Origin: Streptomyces ficellus
GTDB lineage: Bacteria; Actinomycetota; Actinomycetes; Streptomycetales; Streptomycetaceae
NCBI RefSeq assembly: GCF_009739905.1
Contig: NZ_CP034279.1
Coordinates: 2,852,001 to 2,916,000, forward strand
Reading direction: 5' to 3'
Length of the DNA stretch: 64,000 bases
Positions within the stretch are counted from its first letter, which is position 1. Each line of letters starts with the position of its first letter. The translations under genes and the position numbers were made by a program. Positions 18,998 to 27,443 of this stretch are shown piece after piece. Below the pieces are notes generated by a model, which worked only from the letters and a program-made list of their open reading frames with translations, ran no database searches and had not been told where the DNA came from.

Positions 18998-20142
18998 GCC
19001 GACACCTCTCGGCAGGCGCGGTAGAAGTCCTTCCAGCCGTCCCGTTCGCGGACGACCGTCTCCAGGTACTCCTGCCAGACGACGCGGTCGGCGGCCGGGT
19101 CGCGGACGACGGCGCCGAGGATGCCGGCGGCCACGTCGGCGGGGCGCAGCACGCCGTCGCCGAAGTGCGCCGCGAGGGCGAGACCGCCGGTGACGACGGA
19201 GATCGCCTCGGCCGTGGACAGCGTCCCCGAGGGGGACTTGACCTTGGTACGGCCGTCGGTCGTCACGCCGTCGCGCAGTTCGCGGAAGACGGTGACGACC
19301 CGGCGGATCTCGTCGATGCCCTCGGGAGCCGCGGGCAGGTCGAGGGACCGCCCCATCTGGTCGACGCGGCGGGAGACGATGTCGACCTCGGCGTCCGCCG
19401 TGGCGGGCAGCGGGAGGACGACCGTGTTGAAGCGGCGGCGCAGCGCGCTGGACAGCTCGTTGACCCCGCGGTCGCGGTCGTTGGCGGTGGCGATGAGGTT
19501 GAAGCCGCGGACCGCCTGCACCTCCTGGCCGAGTTCGGGGATCGGCAGGGTCTTCTCGGACAGGATCGTGATCAGGGTGTCCTGTACGTCGGCGGGGATG
19601 CGGGTGAGCTCCTCGACGCGGGCGGTCGCGCCCTCGGCCATGGCGCGCATCACCGGACTGGGCACGAGGGCGTCCCGGCTGGGTCCGTGGGCGAGCAGCC
19701 GCGCGTAGTTCCATCCGTACCGGATGGCTTCCTCGGGGGTGCCGGCCGTGCCCTGCACCAGGAGGGTCGAGTCGCCGCTGACGGCTGCGGCGAGGTGTTC
19801 GGAGACCCAGGTCTTCGCGGTGCCGGGGACGCCGAGCAGCAGCAGGGCGCGGTCGGTGGCGAGGGTGGTGACGGCGACTTCGACGATCCGGCGCGGCCCC
19901 ACGTACTTCGGTGTGATCACGGTGCCGTCGGGCAGGGTGCCGCCGAGGAGGTAGGTGGCGACGGCCCACGGTGAGAGCCGCCAGCGGGCCGGGCGGGGCC
20001 GGTCGTCGGCGGCCGCCAGTGCCGTCAGCTCGTGCGCGAACGCGTCCTCGGCGTGCGGGCGCAGGGCCTCGTCACGGGATGCCGCTCCGGCGGCTTCCTC
20101 GACGGGCTCGGTGGCTTCGGCGGCTTCGGTGATTGCGGGCAC
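18994..20142 (-). CDS. MoxR-type AAA+ ATPase
   Basis: The 382-residue ATPase has a Walker A motif LLGVPGTAKTWVSEHL (104-119), a Walker B region GATARVEELTRIPADVQDTL in which the usual Asp-Glu reads Glu-Glu, sensor 1 in FNLIATANDRDRGVNELSSAL (214-233) and the arginine finger ALRRRFNTVVLPLP. It has ~60 extra N-terminal residues. MoxR proteins act as chaperone-like ATPases with a VWA partner, here encoded two genes downstream. It starts at GTG 20142 behind GGAGGGGG, 47 bases from the -10 of a DNA-damage-type promoter (20189-20211). It is the first gene of the three-gene operon. Confidence 0.88.
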   Translation of the reverse strand: MPAITEAAEATEPVEEAAGAASRDEALRPHAEDAFAHELTALAAADDRPRPARWRLSPWAVATYLLGGTLPDGTVITPKYVGPRRIVEVAVTTLATDRALLLLGVPGTAKTWVSEHLAAAVSGDSTLLVQGTAGTPEEAIRYGWNYARLLAHGPSRDALVPSPVMRAMAEGATARVEELTRIPADVQDTLITILSEKTLPIPELGQEVQAVRGFNLIATANDRDRGVNELSSALRRRFNTVVLPLPATADAEVDIVSRRVDQMGRSLDLPAAPEGIDEIRRVVTVFRELRDGVTTDGRTKVKSPSGTLSTAEAISVVTGGLALAAHFGDGVLRPADVAAGILGAVVRDPAADRVVWQEYLETVVRERDGWKDFYRACREVSA

Positions 20143-20188
20143 GGTGATGGATCCCCCTCCAGATCATGTGCGACCGGGTGTGGGATCC

Positions 20189-20211
20189 ACCGTGCACCAT
20201 GCCACTGACAA
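20189..20211 (-). promoter_or_regulatory. PafBC/RecA-NDp-type promoter of the AAA operon
   Basis: The minus strand reads TTGTCAGTGG (20211 to 20202), seven bases, then CACGGT (20194 to 20189). The first element is identical, and the second differs by one base with the same spacing, in the promoter of the divergent SWIM gene. The layout matches the actinobacterial consensus TTGTCRGTGG plus TANNNT at this spacing. Transcription would start near 20181, leaving a ~40-nt leader that holds the ribosome-binding site. The first base of the -10 (C for T) is off consensus. Confidence 0.75.
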
Positions 20212-20243
20212 TCGGCCGGTGTGCGGCTCCGGTTGGGGGAGCG

Positions 20244-20675
20244 TCAGCCGGCGACGGGCGACACGGCGATGCAGCCGGTGGCGGCGGCCATGCCCTTGGC
20301 GGTCTGCTCCTGGATGACCTTGCCCTTGTAGGTGATCTTGCAGCTCATCTCGACGCCCGCGGGGTCGACGGCGACCGGGAGCACGCCGGGCGGCAGCAGG
20401 CCGCGGAGCTTCACGGTCTTCTTCCACGGCAGGGCGGGCTTCTTGACCGACTCGATCTTCGGCGTCGTCGCGTCCCCGCCGTCGGTGTGGTAGTCGATCG
20501 AGTCGATTCCCTTGCCGGTGATCTCGTACGTCACCTCGTACTGCTCGTTCACTTCCTTCTCGACCTGCTTGGCGGCCTCGTCCGCGACGGCGGAGCAGGC
20601 GCCGAGCCCGAGCACGAGTCCGCCGGCGACGAGCGCCGACGCGATGGTGCGGCTGGTGCGGCTGGTGCGGTTCAT
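20244..20675 (-). CDS. Small lipoprotein, DUF4333/MmpS-like
   Basis: The 143-residue protein has a lipoprotein signal peptide (residues 1-27) ending in a lipobox LGLGAC with Cys27. A mature extracytoplasmic domain follows, of ~115 residues, with YEVTYEITGKGIDSIDYHTDGG and a late MSCKITYKGKVIQEQTAKG stretch. The β-rich pattern resembles MmpS-type or DUF4333 domains of actinobacteria. I favour MmpS-like but cannot settle it. It lies between the two arms of the AAA/SWIM cluster, 101 bases upstream of the AAA gene on the same strand. It could be read through into that operon or simply be wedged there. It starts at ATG 20675. Confidence 0.75.
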   Translation of the reverse strand: MNRTSRTSRTIASALVAGGLVLGLGACSAVADEAAKQVEKEVNEQYEVTYEITGKGIDSIDYHTDGGDATTPKIESVKKPALPWKKTVKLRGLLPPGVLPVAVDPAGVEMSCKITYKGKVIQEQTAKGMAAATGCIAVSPVAG

Positions 20676-20694
20676 GTGGCTGACCCCCCGGGTG

Positions 20695-20744
20695 AGTTGA
20701 CTGCGTCAAGGGCAGAAAACAGTAAAGGGAAGGCAAAGTCAACT
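20695..20744. repeat. Inverted repeat in the lipoprotein / SWIM divergent region
   Basis: AGTTGACT (20695-20702) and AGTCAACT (20737-20744) are a perfect 8-bp inverted pair 34 bases apart. Each arm also contains a TTGAC-like -35 hexamer on the minus strand, so they may be -35 elements or an operator for the lipoprotein gene. They flank an AT-rich patch (AAAACAGTAAAGGGAAGG). Confidence 0.5.
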
Positions 20745-20780
20745 GACGTGCGTCCCGGCGAATCCGCTGGTCAGGATCGA

Positions 20781-20803
20781 TTGTCAGTGGGGGGACCTAC
20801 GGT
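20781..20803 (+). promoter_or_regulatory. PafBC/RecA-NDp-type promoter of the SWIM operon
   Basis: TTGTCAGTGG (20781-20790), seven bases, then TACGGT (20798-20803). This fits both elements of the RecA-independent DNA-damage promoter known from mycobacterial recA and the PafBC regulon. The ATG at 20811 lies seven bases after the -10, so the transcript would be leaderless or nearly so, which explains why no ribosome-binding site precedes that ATG. Confidence 0.85.
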
Positions 20804-20810
20804 CGTTCAC

Positions 20811-22163
20811 ATGAATCAGCAGGGGGTGCGCTGGACGGCGGAACAGGTGCTGGCCCTGGCTCCTGACGACGCCTCACGCAGAGCGGGAAGCAAGCTCGGC
20901 ACGGCAGGGCCGTGGTCGGGCGGCGGGAGCGACGGCTCGGGCGCGGTGTGGGGGCTGTGCAGGGGCAGCGGCGGCAAGCCGTACCAGACGGTCGTCGACA
21001 CCACGGGTCCGGCGTACAGGTGCAGTTGCCCGAGCCGGAAGTTCCCGTGCAAGCACGCGCTGGGGCTGCTGCTCCTGTGGGCCGCGGACGGGGAGCCCCT
21101 GCGCGGCTCCGACGTGCCGGACTGGGCCGGGCAGTGGCTGGCCGGGCGCCGCACACGAGCGGCGGCCGGACAGGGGGACCGGGCGGGGGGCGGCCCGCCC
21201 GCGAAGCCCGCCGACCCGGAGGCGGCACGGCGCCGGGCCCAGCAGCGGGCGGCGCGGATCACCGCGGGGGCCGAGGAGCTGGAGCAGCGGCTGGCCGACC
21301 TGCTGCGCGGCGGGCTCGCCGCCGCCGACCGCTCGGGGTACGGGCTCTGGGAGGAGACCGCCGCCCGGATGGTCGACGCGCAGGCACCCGGCCTCGCCGG
21401 CCGGGTCAGGGAGCTCGGGGCGATACCGGGCTCCGGGCCGGACTGGCCCGTGCGGCTGCTGGAGGAGTGCGCGCTGACCCATCTCCTCGACCGCGCCTGG
21501 CTGGACGTCGAGCGGCTGCCGGAGCCGCTGGCCGCCACCGTCCGCACCCGGGTCGGTCTGACCGCGCCCGCCGACGGGCCCGTCGTGCGCGACCAGTGGT
21601 CGGTCCTCGCCCAGTACGACACCGGCGACGGCAGGCTGACCACGCGGCGCGTCTGGCTCCACGGGCGGGGCAGCGGGCGCACGGCCCTGCTGCTCTCCTT
21701 CGGCGCGGCCGGCCGGGCGCCCGCCCTCGCCCTGCCCGTGGGCCTGGCCCTCGACGCCGAGGTCAGGTACCACACGGGCGCGGGGCAGCTGAGGGCCGAG
21801 CTGGGCGAGCGGTTCTCCCCGCCCGTGCCCGACACCGGTCCGCCTCCGGGCGGGTCCGTGGCGGACGCCCCGGCCGCGTACGGGGCGGCGCTGCGGGAAG
21901 ACCCGTGGCTCGACTCCTGGCCGGTGACGCTGACCGGCGTCATACCCGTGCCGTCCCAGGACGGCCCCTGGCTGCTGGCCGACGCGGGCGGGGGCTCCGC
22001 GCTGCCGGTCACCCCGGCCGCGCTCGGCCGGCCCGGCCTGTGGCGGCTGGCCGCGCTGTCCGGCGGGCGGCCGGTCACGGTGTTCGGCGAGTGCGGGCAC
22101 CGCGGCTTCACCCCGCTGACCGCCTGGTCCGCGGACACGCCCGAGACGGTCCCGCTGACCTGA
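20811..22163 (+). CDS. SWIM zinc-finger protein
   Basis: The 450-residue cytoplasmic protein has a complete SWIM finger, CSCPSRKFPCKHALGLLLLW (Cys71, Cys73, Cys80, His82), preceded by the conserved GSGGKPYQTVVDTTGPAYR. The rest is a helical region (~130-260) and a C-terminal domain of β/α character with ALPVTPAALGRPGLWRLAAL. SWIM fingers bind nucleic acid or protein partners, and in the eukaryotic Shu complex they support recombination repair. ATG 20811 has no ribosome-binding site, consistent with a leaderless transcript from the promoter at 20781. The stop is 15 bases from the DUF5691 gene. Confidence 0.87.
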   Translation: MNQQGVRWTAEQVLALAPDDASRRAGSKLGTAGPWSGGGSDGSGAVWGLCRGSGGKPYQTVVDTTGPAYRCSCPSRKFPCKHALGLLLLWAADGEPLRGSDVPDWAGQWLAGRRTRAAAGQGDRAGGGPPAKPADPEAARRRAQQRAARITAGAEELEQRLADLLRGGLAAADRSGYGLWEETAARMVDAQAPGLAGRVRELGAIPGSGPDWPVRLLEECALTHLLDRAWLDVERLPEPLAATVRTRVGLTAPADGPVVRDQWSVLAQYDTGDGRLTTRRVWLHGRGSGRTALLLSFGAAGRAPALALPVGLALDAEVRYHTGAGQLRAELGERFSPPVPDTGPPPGGSVADAPAAYGAALREDPWLDSWPVTLTGVIPVPSQDGPWLLADAGGGSALPVTPAALGRPGLWRLAALSGGRPVTVFGECGHRGFTPLTAWSADTPETVPLT

Positions 22164-22178
22164 CGCACGGAGGACACG

Positions 22179-23804
22179 ATGACCACCACGACCTGGGAAG
22201 ACCTCGTCACCTCGGCGCTGCTCGGCACCGACCGCCGCGCGCCCGCGCCCGAGGTGCTCGCGCGGGCGCCCGGCAAGGACGCGCCGGCCGCCCTGCTGGA
22301 TGCCGCCGCCGTGCACACCGTGCGGCGCCGCGCGGGCCTGCTGCCCGCGCCGCCCGCCTCGCCCCTGCCCGAGCCGGCGCCGGACGACGAACGGCCACCG
22401 CTGCCGGAGGCGGCCCGGCTCCGGCTCGGCCAGCTGCTCGCGGGCCGTTCCGGCGCGCCCGCCGCCGGTGGCCGCCGCGGCACGGCGCCCGACCTCACCG
22501 AGCTGCTGCCCCAGTGGCTCGCCGCCGCGAACGCACACGGCCACCGGGCGCCCGCGTCCCTGCTGCCCGCCCTGCTGGACGCGGGCCGGGCCCGCACCGA
22601 CCTGCGGCCGGCCGCGCTCACGTTCGCCGGGCCGCGCGGGCTGTGGCTGGCCCGGCTCAACCCGGACTGGCGGTTCGCCCTGCGCGGCGCCCCGGGCGGG
22701 ACGTCGTTGCCCGACCCCACGGACCGGGACGGCGTACGGCGCCTGTGGGAGGAGGGCCTGTTCGCCGAGCGGGTCGCCCTTCTCGGAGCGGTACGGGAAC
22801 ACGACGCGGCCGCCGCGGCCACCCTGCTGGCGTCCACCTGGTCCACCGAACGGGCCGAGGACCGGCTGATGTTCCTCGACTCGCTGCGCACCGGACTGAC
22901 CTACGCCGACGAGCCGTTCCTCGAAGAGGCCCTCTCCGACCGCAGCCGCAACGTCCGCTCCACGGCGGCCGAGCTGCTGTCCGCCCTGCCCCGCTCGGCG
23001 CTCGCCCGCCGCATGGCCGACCGGGCGTCCACCTGCGTGGGCCTCGACCGTACGGGGGGAGCGGCGTCGATCACGGTCGAGGCGCCGCACGAGTGCGACG
23101 CGGGCATGCAGCGCGACGGCGTCCTGCCCGACCCGCCCTCGGGCCGGGGCCAACGGTCCTGGTGGCTGGGTCAGTTGGCGGAGTCGGCCCCGCTCGCCCT
23201 CTGGCCGTCCCGGCTGGGCGGCCGCACGCCCGAGGAGATCGTCGCCCTGCCGGTCGCCGACGGCTGGCGGGACGAACTGCACGCCGCGTGGTGCCGGGCG
23301 GCGGTCCGGCAGCAGGACGCGGCATGGGCCCGGGCACTGCTCGGCCCGCCCACGACACCCCCGGCGACCGGCCCGGGCACCTCGTCCCTCGCCGAACGGT
23401 CGAAACTCCTGTCCGTCCTGCCAGACGGGGAACGGGCCGCGTGGGTGGCCGGCTTCATCGCGGCGCACGGGCTGTCGGAGGCGTTCCAGCTCCTGGGCGT
23501 CTGCGCGGTGCCGTGGACCGAACCGCTCGGCCGCGCGGTGGTCGACGCGCTGGACATCGCCCGCGACGCCGGGAGCTACCCGTGGAGCTTCAGCGGCGTG
23601 ATGGGGCTGGCCGAACGCTGCCTCGACCCCGGCCAGGCCGACCGGCTGGAGGTCCTGACCGCCGTCCCGGACGAGCCGGAAGGCGCCTCGCCGGGCGCCG
23701 GGGGCTACTGGTCCGAGGCGTTCCAGCGGCTGGTCGCCACGCTGCGGCTCCGCGCGGCGATGCTCGCCGAACTCACCGGGGCGTCCACCCCGGGGCCCCG
23801 GTAA
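22179..23804 (+). CDS. DUF5691 helical-repeat protein
   Basis: The 541-residue protein has no signal peptide or membrane segment and is rich in Leu/Ala/Arg helices: WEDLVTSALLGTDRR at the start, then LPQWLAAANAHGHRAPASLL, AGPRGLWLARLNPDW-like and DRLMFLDSLRTGLTYADEPFLEEALSDRSRNVRSTAAELL (in parts), which reads as HEAT-like repeats. The conserved opening WEDLVTSALLGT is characteristic of DUF5691. It starts at ATG 22179 behind CGGAGGACACG, 15 bases after the SWIM stop, so the two form an operon. The function is unknown. The family is repeatedly found beside SWIM, MoxR, VWA and DUF5682 genes, as far as I recall. Confidence 0.85.
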   Translation: MTTTTWEDLVTSALLGTDRRAPAPEVLARAPGKDAPAALLDAAAVHTVRRRAGLLPAPPASPLPEPAPDDERPPLPEAARLRLGQLLAGRSGAPAAGGRRGTAPDLTELLPQWLAAANAHGHRAPASLLPALLDAGRARTDLRPAALTFAGPRGLWLARLNPDWRFALRGAPGGTSLPDPTDRDGVRRLWEEGLFAERVALLGAVREHDAAAAATLLASTWSTERAEDRLMFLDSLRTGLTYADEPFLEEALSDRSRNVRSTAAELLSALPRSALARRMADRASTCVGLDRTGGAASITVEAPHECDAGMQRDGVLPDPPSGRGQRSWWLGQLAESAPLALWPSRLGGRTPEEIVALPVADGWRDELHAAWCRAAVRQQDAAWARALLGPPTTPPATGPGTSSLAERSKLLSVLPDGERAAWVAGFIAAHGLSEAFQLLGVCAVPWTEPLGRAVVDALDIARDAGSYPWSFSGVMGLAERCLDPGQADRLEVLTAVPDEPEGASPGAGGYWSEAFQRLVATLRLRAAMLAELTGASTPGPR

Positions 23805-24120
23805 CGGGCCTGGGCCTCGGCCCCGGGTGACGGTCGGGTGTCTGCGGACACGGCCGTCCCGGCTCTCGCCGGTGGTGCGGGGCGGGCGCAGGTGGAAGCC
23901 GACGCAGACCTTGGGGCCGCCTCGAAGGGGGACGCGCAGGGGGTGTGTTCCGGGCGTAAGACGACTGAGCCTGCGAAGGAGAGCCCGGGACACACCTCCC
24001 GGAGCGGACCCCGACGGCAACCGACCCCGCAGGGGCGACCCGCGCAGCGCAACGCCCGCACGGGCAGCACGCCCAGCGCGCGGCGCGCCCGGGCGGGGCC
24101 GGGGCGGGCGCCCCGGTGGG
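23805..24120. other. Intergenic region after DUF5691, with inverted repeat
   Basis: These 316 bases lie between convergent DUF5691 and icmB. They contain an imperfect inverted repeat, GGTGTGTTCCGGGC (23942-23955) and GCCCGGGACACACC (23983-23996), whose 14-bp stem has one G-T pair and a 27-nt loop. It could be a terminator or a structured RNA. The rest is featureless GC-rich sequence with no credible gene. Confidence 0.55.
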
Positions 24121-24534
24121 TTACGCCTCGGCGGAAACGCGGACGTTCGCGTTGACCCAGTCGACGATCGACGTCGTCGTCGCGCCCGGCGTGAAGATCT
24201 CCGCCACGCCCTTCTCCTTCAGCGGGGGGATGTCCGCCTCGGGGATGATCCCGCCGCCGAACACCTTGATGTCCTCCGCGTCGCGCTCCCTCAGCAGCTC
24301 GATCACCTTGGCGAACAACGTGTTGTGGGCGCCCGACAGGATCGACAGACCGATCGCGTCCGCGTCCTCCTGGATCGCCGTGTCGACGATCTGCTCCGGC
24401 GTCTGGTGGAGGCCGGTGTAGATGACCTCCATACCGGCGTCACGCAGCGCCCGCGCGATCACCTTCGCGCCGCGATCGTGGCCGTCGAGACCCGGCTTGG
24501 CCACCACCACGCGGATCGGACCGGTCACACCCAT
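24121..24534 (-). CDS. icmB: Cobalamin-binding mutase subunit (isobutyryl-CoA mutase small subunit)
   Basis: The 137-residue protein is a complete B12-binding domain: [22 protein letters not shown] with the D-x-H-x-x-G cobalamin-ligand motif (DGHDRG), [41 protein letters not shown]. This is the size and sequence of the small subunit of isobutyryl-CoA mutase (~136 residues), which pairs with a separately encoded large subunit that is not in this window. ATG 24534 was chosen because GGAGG lies five bases upstream; an earlier in-frame start at 24564 is less likely. A small subunit of another acyl-CoA mutase is the alternative. Confidence 0.9.
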   Translation of the reverse strand: MGVTGPIRVVVAKPGLDGHDRGAKVIARALRDAGMEVIYTGLHQTPEQIVDTAIQEDADAIGLSILSGAHNTLFAKVIELLRERDAEDIKVFGGGIIPEADIPPLKEKGVAEIFTPGATTTSIVDWVNANVRVSAEA

Positions 24535-24829
24535 CACTGCCTCCACATGCGTCCCCCGTACCAAAATCCCGGGGAGGTGAACGAACGTTATCTACAGCAT
24601 CCCGCAACCCGCCGTTTCACGGTAAGCAGGGAGGGGGAAATCACACGTGGGACATGTTCGCCAAGCGTCGTACCCGCATCGGGCGGCCCGGCCGCCTCGC
24701 GCGAGCCGGGGCGGCGTCTAGGGAGCCGTAACGAGGTCGTCGTATCACCGTGCCGCCAGCCGCGCGGCGCGGCGGTGCGACCGCGCCGCCACCCTCTCCG
24801 AGACGGCACCCCGGTTTCGGAGGTCGGCC

Positions 24830-25666
24830 GTGAAGGTCCTGTTGCCCTGGAAGCTCCTGCCCTTCTTCCCCCTGACGCTGTCGACCGCGCTGCTCAGGGC
24901 CACCGTCCTGGAGCTGGCGATCCTCGCCGGCCACCTGGTCCTCTACCCCACGGGCATGGCGCCGGAGCGGCGGCCGCTCGCCACCGGCGCCACCCGGATC
25001 GCGGGCGCGACACCGTCCGCCGGCGCGGACGTCCATCCGCCGACCGTGCTGCTGCACGGCTTCGTGGACAACCGCTCCGTGTTCGTCCTGCTGCGCCGCT
25101 CCCTCGTCCGGCACGGCCGGCGCCATGTGGAGTCCCTGAACTACTCGCTGCTGACCTGCGACGTCCGCGCCGCCGCCGAGCTGCTCGGCCGTCACATCGA
25201 GGAGATCTGCGACCGCACCGGCCACCGCGAGGTGGACATCGTGGGCCACAGCCTGGGCGGGCTGATCGCCCGCTACTACGTACAGCGGCTCGGCGGCGAC
25301 CACCGCGTACGCACCCTGGTCACCCTCGGTACGCCGCATGCGGGCACGACCGTCGCACCGCTCGCGGGCGCGCACCCCCTGGTGCGCCAGATGCGCCCCG
25401 GCTCGTCCGTACTGCGGGAGCTCAGCGCCCCCGCGCCCGGCTGCCGTACGCGCTTCGTGGGTTTCTGGAGCGATCTGGACCAGTGGATGGTTCCCGTGGA
25501 GACGGCGCGCGTCGAGCATCCGGACCTGGTCGCGGAGAACGTGCGCGTCACGGGCATCGGTCATCTCGCCCTGCCGGTGCACCCGGCGGTCGCGGCGGGC
25601 GTCCGCCAGGTCCTGGACTCCGGTGGGGCGACCGCCGGAACATCTGATTCCGCGTCCGTGGCCTGA
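24830..25666 (+). CDS. Secreted or membrane-bound alpha/beta-hydrolase lipase
   Basis: The 278-residue protein begins with a hydrophobic segment acting as a signal anchor (about 5-40, LLPFFPLTLSTALLRATVLELAIL in parts). A lipase fold follows: PTVLLHGFVDN (oxyanion strand), the nucleophile elbow DIVGHSLGGLIARYYVQ (Ser in GHSLG), LVTLGTPHAGT, a late Asp (FWSDLDQWM) and the histidine in TGIGHLALPV. This matches the LipA/EstA-like triacylglycerol lipase family. The start is GTG 24830 behind CGGAGG. A hydrolytic role is secure; the substrate is unknown. Confidence 0.88.
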   Translation: MKVLLPWKLLPFFPLTLSTALLRATVLELAILAGHLVLYPTGMAPERRPLATGATRIAGATPSAGADVHPPTVLLHGFVDNRSVFVLLRRSLVRHGRRHVESLNYSLLTCDVRAAAELLGRHIEEICDRTGHREVDIVGHSLGGLIARYYVQRLGGDHRVRTLVTLGTPHAGTTVAPLAGAHPLVRQMRPGSSVLRELSAPAPGCRTRFVGFWSDLDQWMVPVETARVEHPDLVAENVRVTGIGHLALPVHPAVAAGVRQVLDSGGATAGTSDSASVA

Positions 25667-25779
25667 CGCGACCCACTCCGGTTTCGAACAGCTCTCGAAC
25701 GTAGGGCCAAGGCTCTGCCCGCACTCCGCCGAAAGGCGGCCGAATGCCCGTTTCCCGCTGGGCCAAAACCCACGGAAGA

Positions 25780-25809
25780 TTGTCGCTTGCGCATACCGCC
25801 GGGTACAGT
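25780..25809 (+). promoter_or_regulatory. Housekeeping-type promoter of the M23 peptidase gene
   Basis: TTGTCG (25780-25785), 18 bases, TACAGT (25804-25809), giving a -35/-10 pair of the main vegetative type. The TSS would fall near 25816, with a leader of about 75 nt. Confidence 0.6.
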
Positions 25810-25893
25810 CGCGCCCACTGCTTTCCCCCTCTGGGTCCCCCGTAGCCGGGGCCGCCCGGATCTGGTTCTGCTGCCGAGGCGAGAGAGAAGTTG

Positions 25894-27423
25894 GTGAACG
25901 ACCAGCCCCCCCACGCCGGGTACGTCGGAGACGACGCGTATTCCACCGGCAGCTTCGCCACCGATCCCCTCTTCGGCGCCCTTCCCGGCACGTACGACAA
26001 CGTCCAGGCGAACGCCTACGACAGCAGCGGCAGCGGCTACTACGCCGACCACAGCGGCCAGTACGACTCCTCCCAGTGGGGCGCCGCCGCCGCGACCCAG
26101 CAGTGGGCCACGACGGACACGACCGGGTACGCCGAGTACTCCCAGCACACGGGGCAGTGGGACGCCGGCGCGTGGAGCGAGGCGAGCGGCGCGTACGACA
26201 CCACCGGCCAGTGGAACCTGACCGCCGAGGCCGCCGGCGCCACCGCCGCCTTCGAGACCGGCGCCTATGACGCCACCGCCTGGAACCATGCCCCCGCGCC
26301 GACCGAGACGTTCACCGTCCCCGAGCAGTACGACTACGCGGCGGCCGACCAGGCGCACCCGGCGCAGACGCCTGCCGAGCACCTGACGGAGACCAGGCAC
26401 CTGACGGAGACCGGGCTCGCCACCGAACCCGAGTTCACCCTGGAGCCCGAGTTCACCCCGCAGTCCGAGTTCACCGCCGAGCCCGAGTTCGCTGTTGAGG
26501 CCGAGTTCGCTCACGAGGCCGAGCACGGGGCCGAGTTCACCCCGGAGCCCGAGCACGGGGCCGAGCAGGCGACCGGGTCCGAGGGCCTGCACGACAGCCT
26601 CACCCAGACCGCGCTCACGCCCGTCGCCCCCCGCCCCAGCCGCCGCGCCGGCCAGGGCGGTGGCGGCAGCCGTGGGCGCCGCCGCACCCCCGCGAAGCGT
26701 TCCGCGCTGCTGACCGTCGCCGTGCCCTCGGCCTGCGTGATGGGCGTCGCCGGCATCGCCGCCGCGTCCGTCAGCGGCCTCAACCCCGGCGGCACCGGCG
26801 AGACCAAGAGCGACGAGAAGACGGTGACCGCCGCCGACCCGGCCACGGTCAAGCCGGTCGTCGCCAACAGCGAACTCGACACCCAGCTGGCCGCGCTCAG
26901 CGCCGACGCCCGCGACTTCGGCGACCGCGCCAGCCGCACCCAGGAGCGCATCGACCTCAAGGAGCGCCAGGAGGCGGAGCGCAAGAAGCGCGAGGCGGAG
27001 GCGGCCCGCAAGGAGGCGCTGCGTCCCAAGTTCGCGCTCCCGGTCGCCCTGCACCAGCTCAGCGCGCAGTACGGTCAGGCGGGCGTCAACTGGATGTCCC
27101 TGCACACCGGGATCGACTTCCCCGTGCAGTACGGGACGCCGGTGATGGCCGCGACCGACGGCACCGTACGCACCCAGTGGAACAGCGCGTACGGGAACAT
27201 GGCGATCGTGACCGCCAAGGACGGCACCGAGACCTGGTACTGCCACCTCAGCAGCACCAAGATCCGCTCCGGTGAGGTCAAGGCCGGCGAGGTCATCGCC
27301 TACTCGGGCAACTCCGGCAACTCCACCGGACCGCACCTGCACTTCGAGGTACGGCCCGGCGGCGGCGCCGCGATCGACCCGCTGCCGTGGCTGCGGGGCC
27401 ACGGCCTCGACCCGACCTCCTGA
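25894..27423 (+). CDS. Membrane-anchored M23 metallopeptidase (cell-wall hydrolase)
   Basis: The 509-residue protein has a long N-terminal cytoplasmic tail (1-~270) rich in Tyr/Asp/Ser then in EPEF/AEFT-type repeats. One helix follows (about 271-295, SALLTVAVPSACVMGVAGIAA), then a coiled coil of Glu/Arg/Lys (~345-375) and a C-terminal LytM domain with the zinc motif SLHTGIDFPVQYG, the middle GNMAIV and HLHFEVRPGG (HxH). It cleaves peptidoglycan cross-bridges outside the cell. The start is GTG 25894 (or TTG 25891), with GAGAGAGAAG before it. It ends 20 bases from convergent pcrA. Confidence 0.9.
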   Translation: MNDQPPHAGYVGDDAYSTGSFATDPLFGALPGTYDNVQANAYDSSGSGYYADHSGQYDSSQWGAAAATQQWATTDTTGYAEYSQHTGQWDAGAWSEASGAYDTTGQWNLTAEAAGATAAFETGAYDATAWNHAPAPTETFTVPEQYDYAAADQAHPAQTPAEHLTETRHLTETGLATEPEFTLEPEFTPQSEFTAEPEFAVEAEFAHEAEHGAEFTPEPEHGAEQATGSEGLHDSLTQTALTPVAPRPSRRAGQGGGGSRGRRRTPAKRSALLTVAVPSACVMGVAGIAAASVSGLNPGGTGETKSDEKTVTAADPATVKPVVANSELDTQLAALSADARDFGDRASRTQERIDLKERQEAERKKREAEAARKEALRPKFALPVALHQLSAQYGQAGVNWMSLHTGIDFPVQYGTPVMAATDGTVRTQWNSAYGNMAIVTAKDGTETWYCHLSSTKIRSGEVKAGEVIAYSGNSGNSTGPHLHFEVRPGGGAAIDPLPWLRGHGLDPTS

Positions 27424-27443
27424 GCCCGGGGGCCGCCCGGCCC

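Noticed and set aside
24570..24590. GAACGAACGTTA as a possible SOS (LexA) box near icmB
   Set aside because: It lacks the second half-site of the actinobacterial LexA palindrome.
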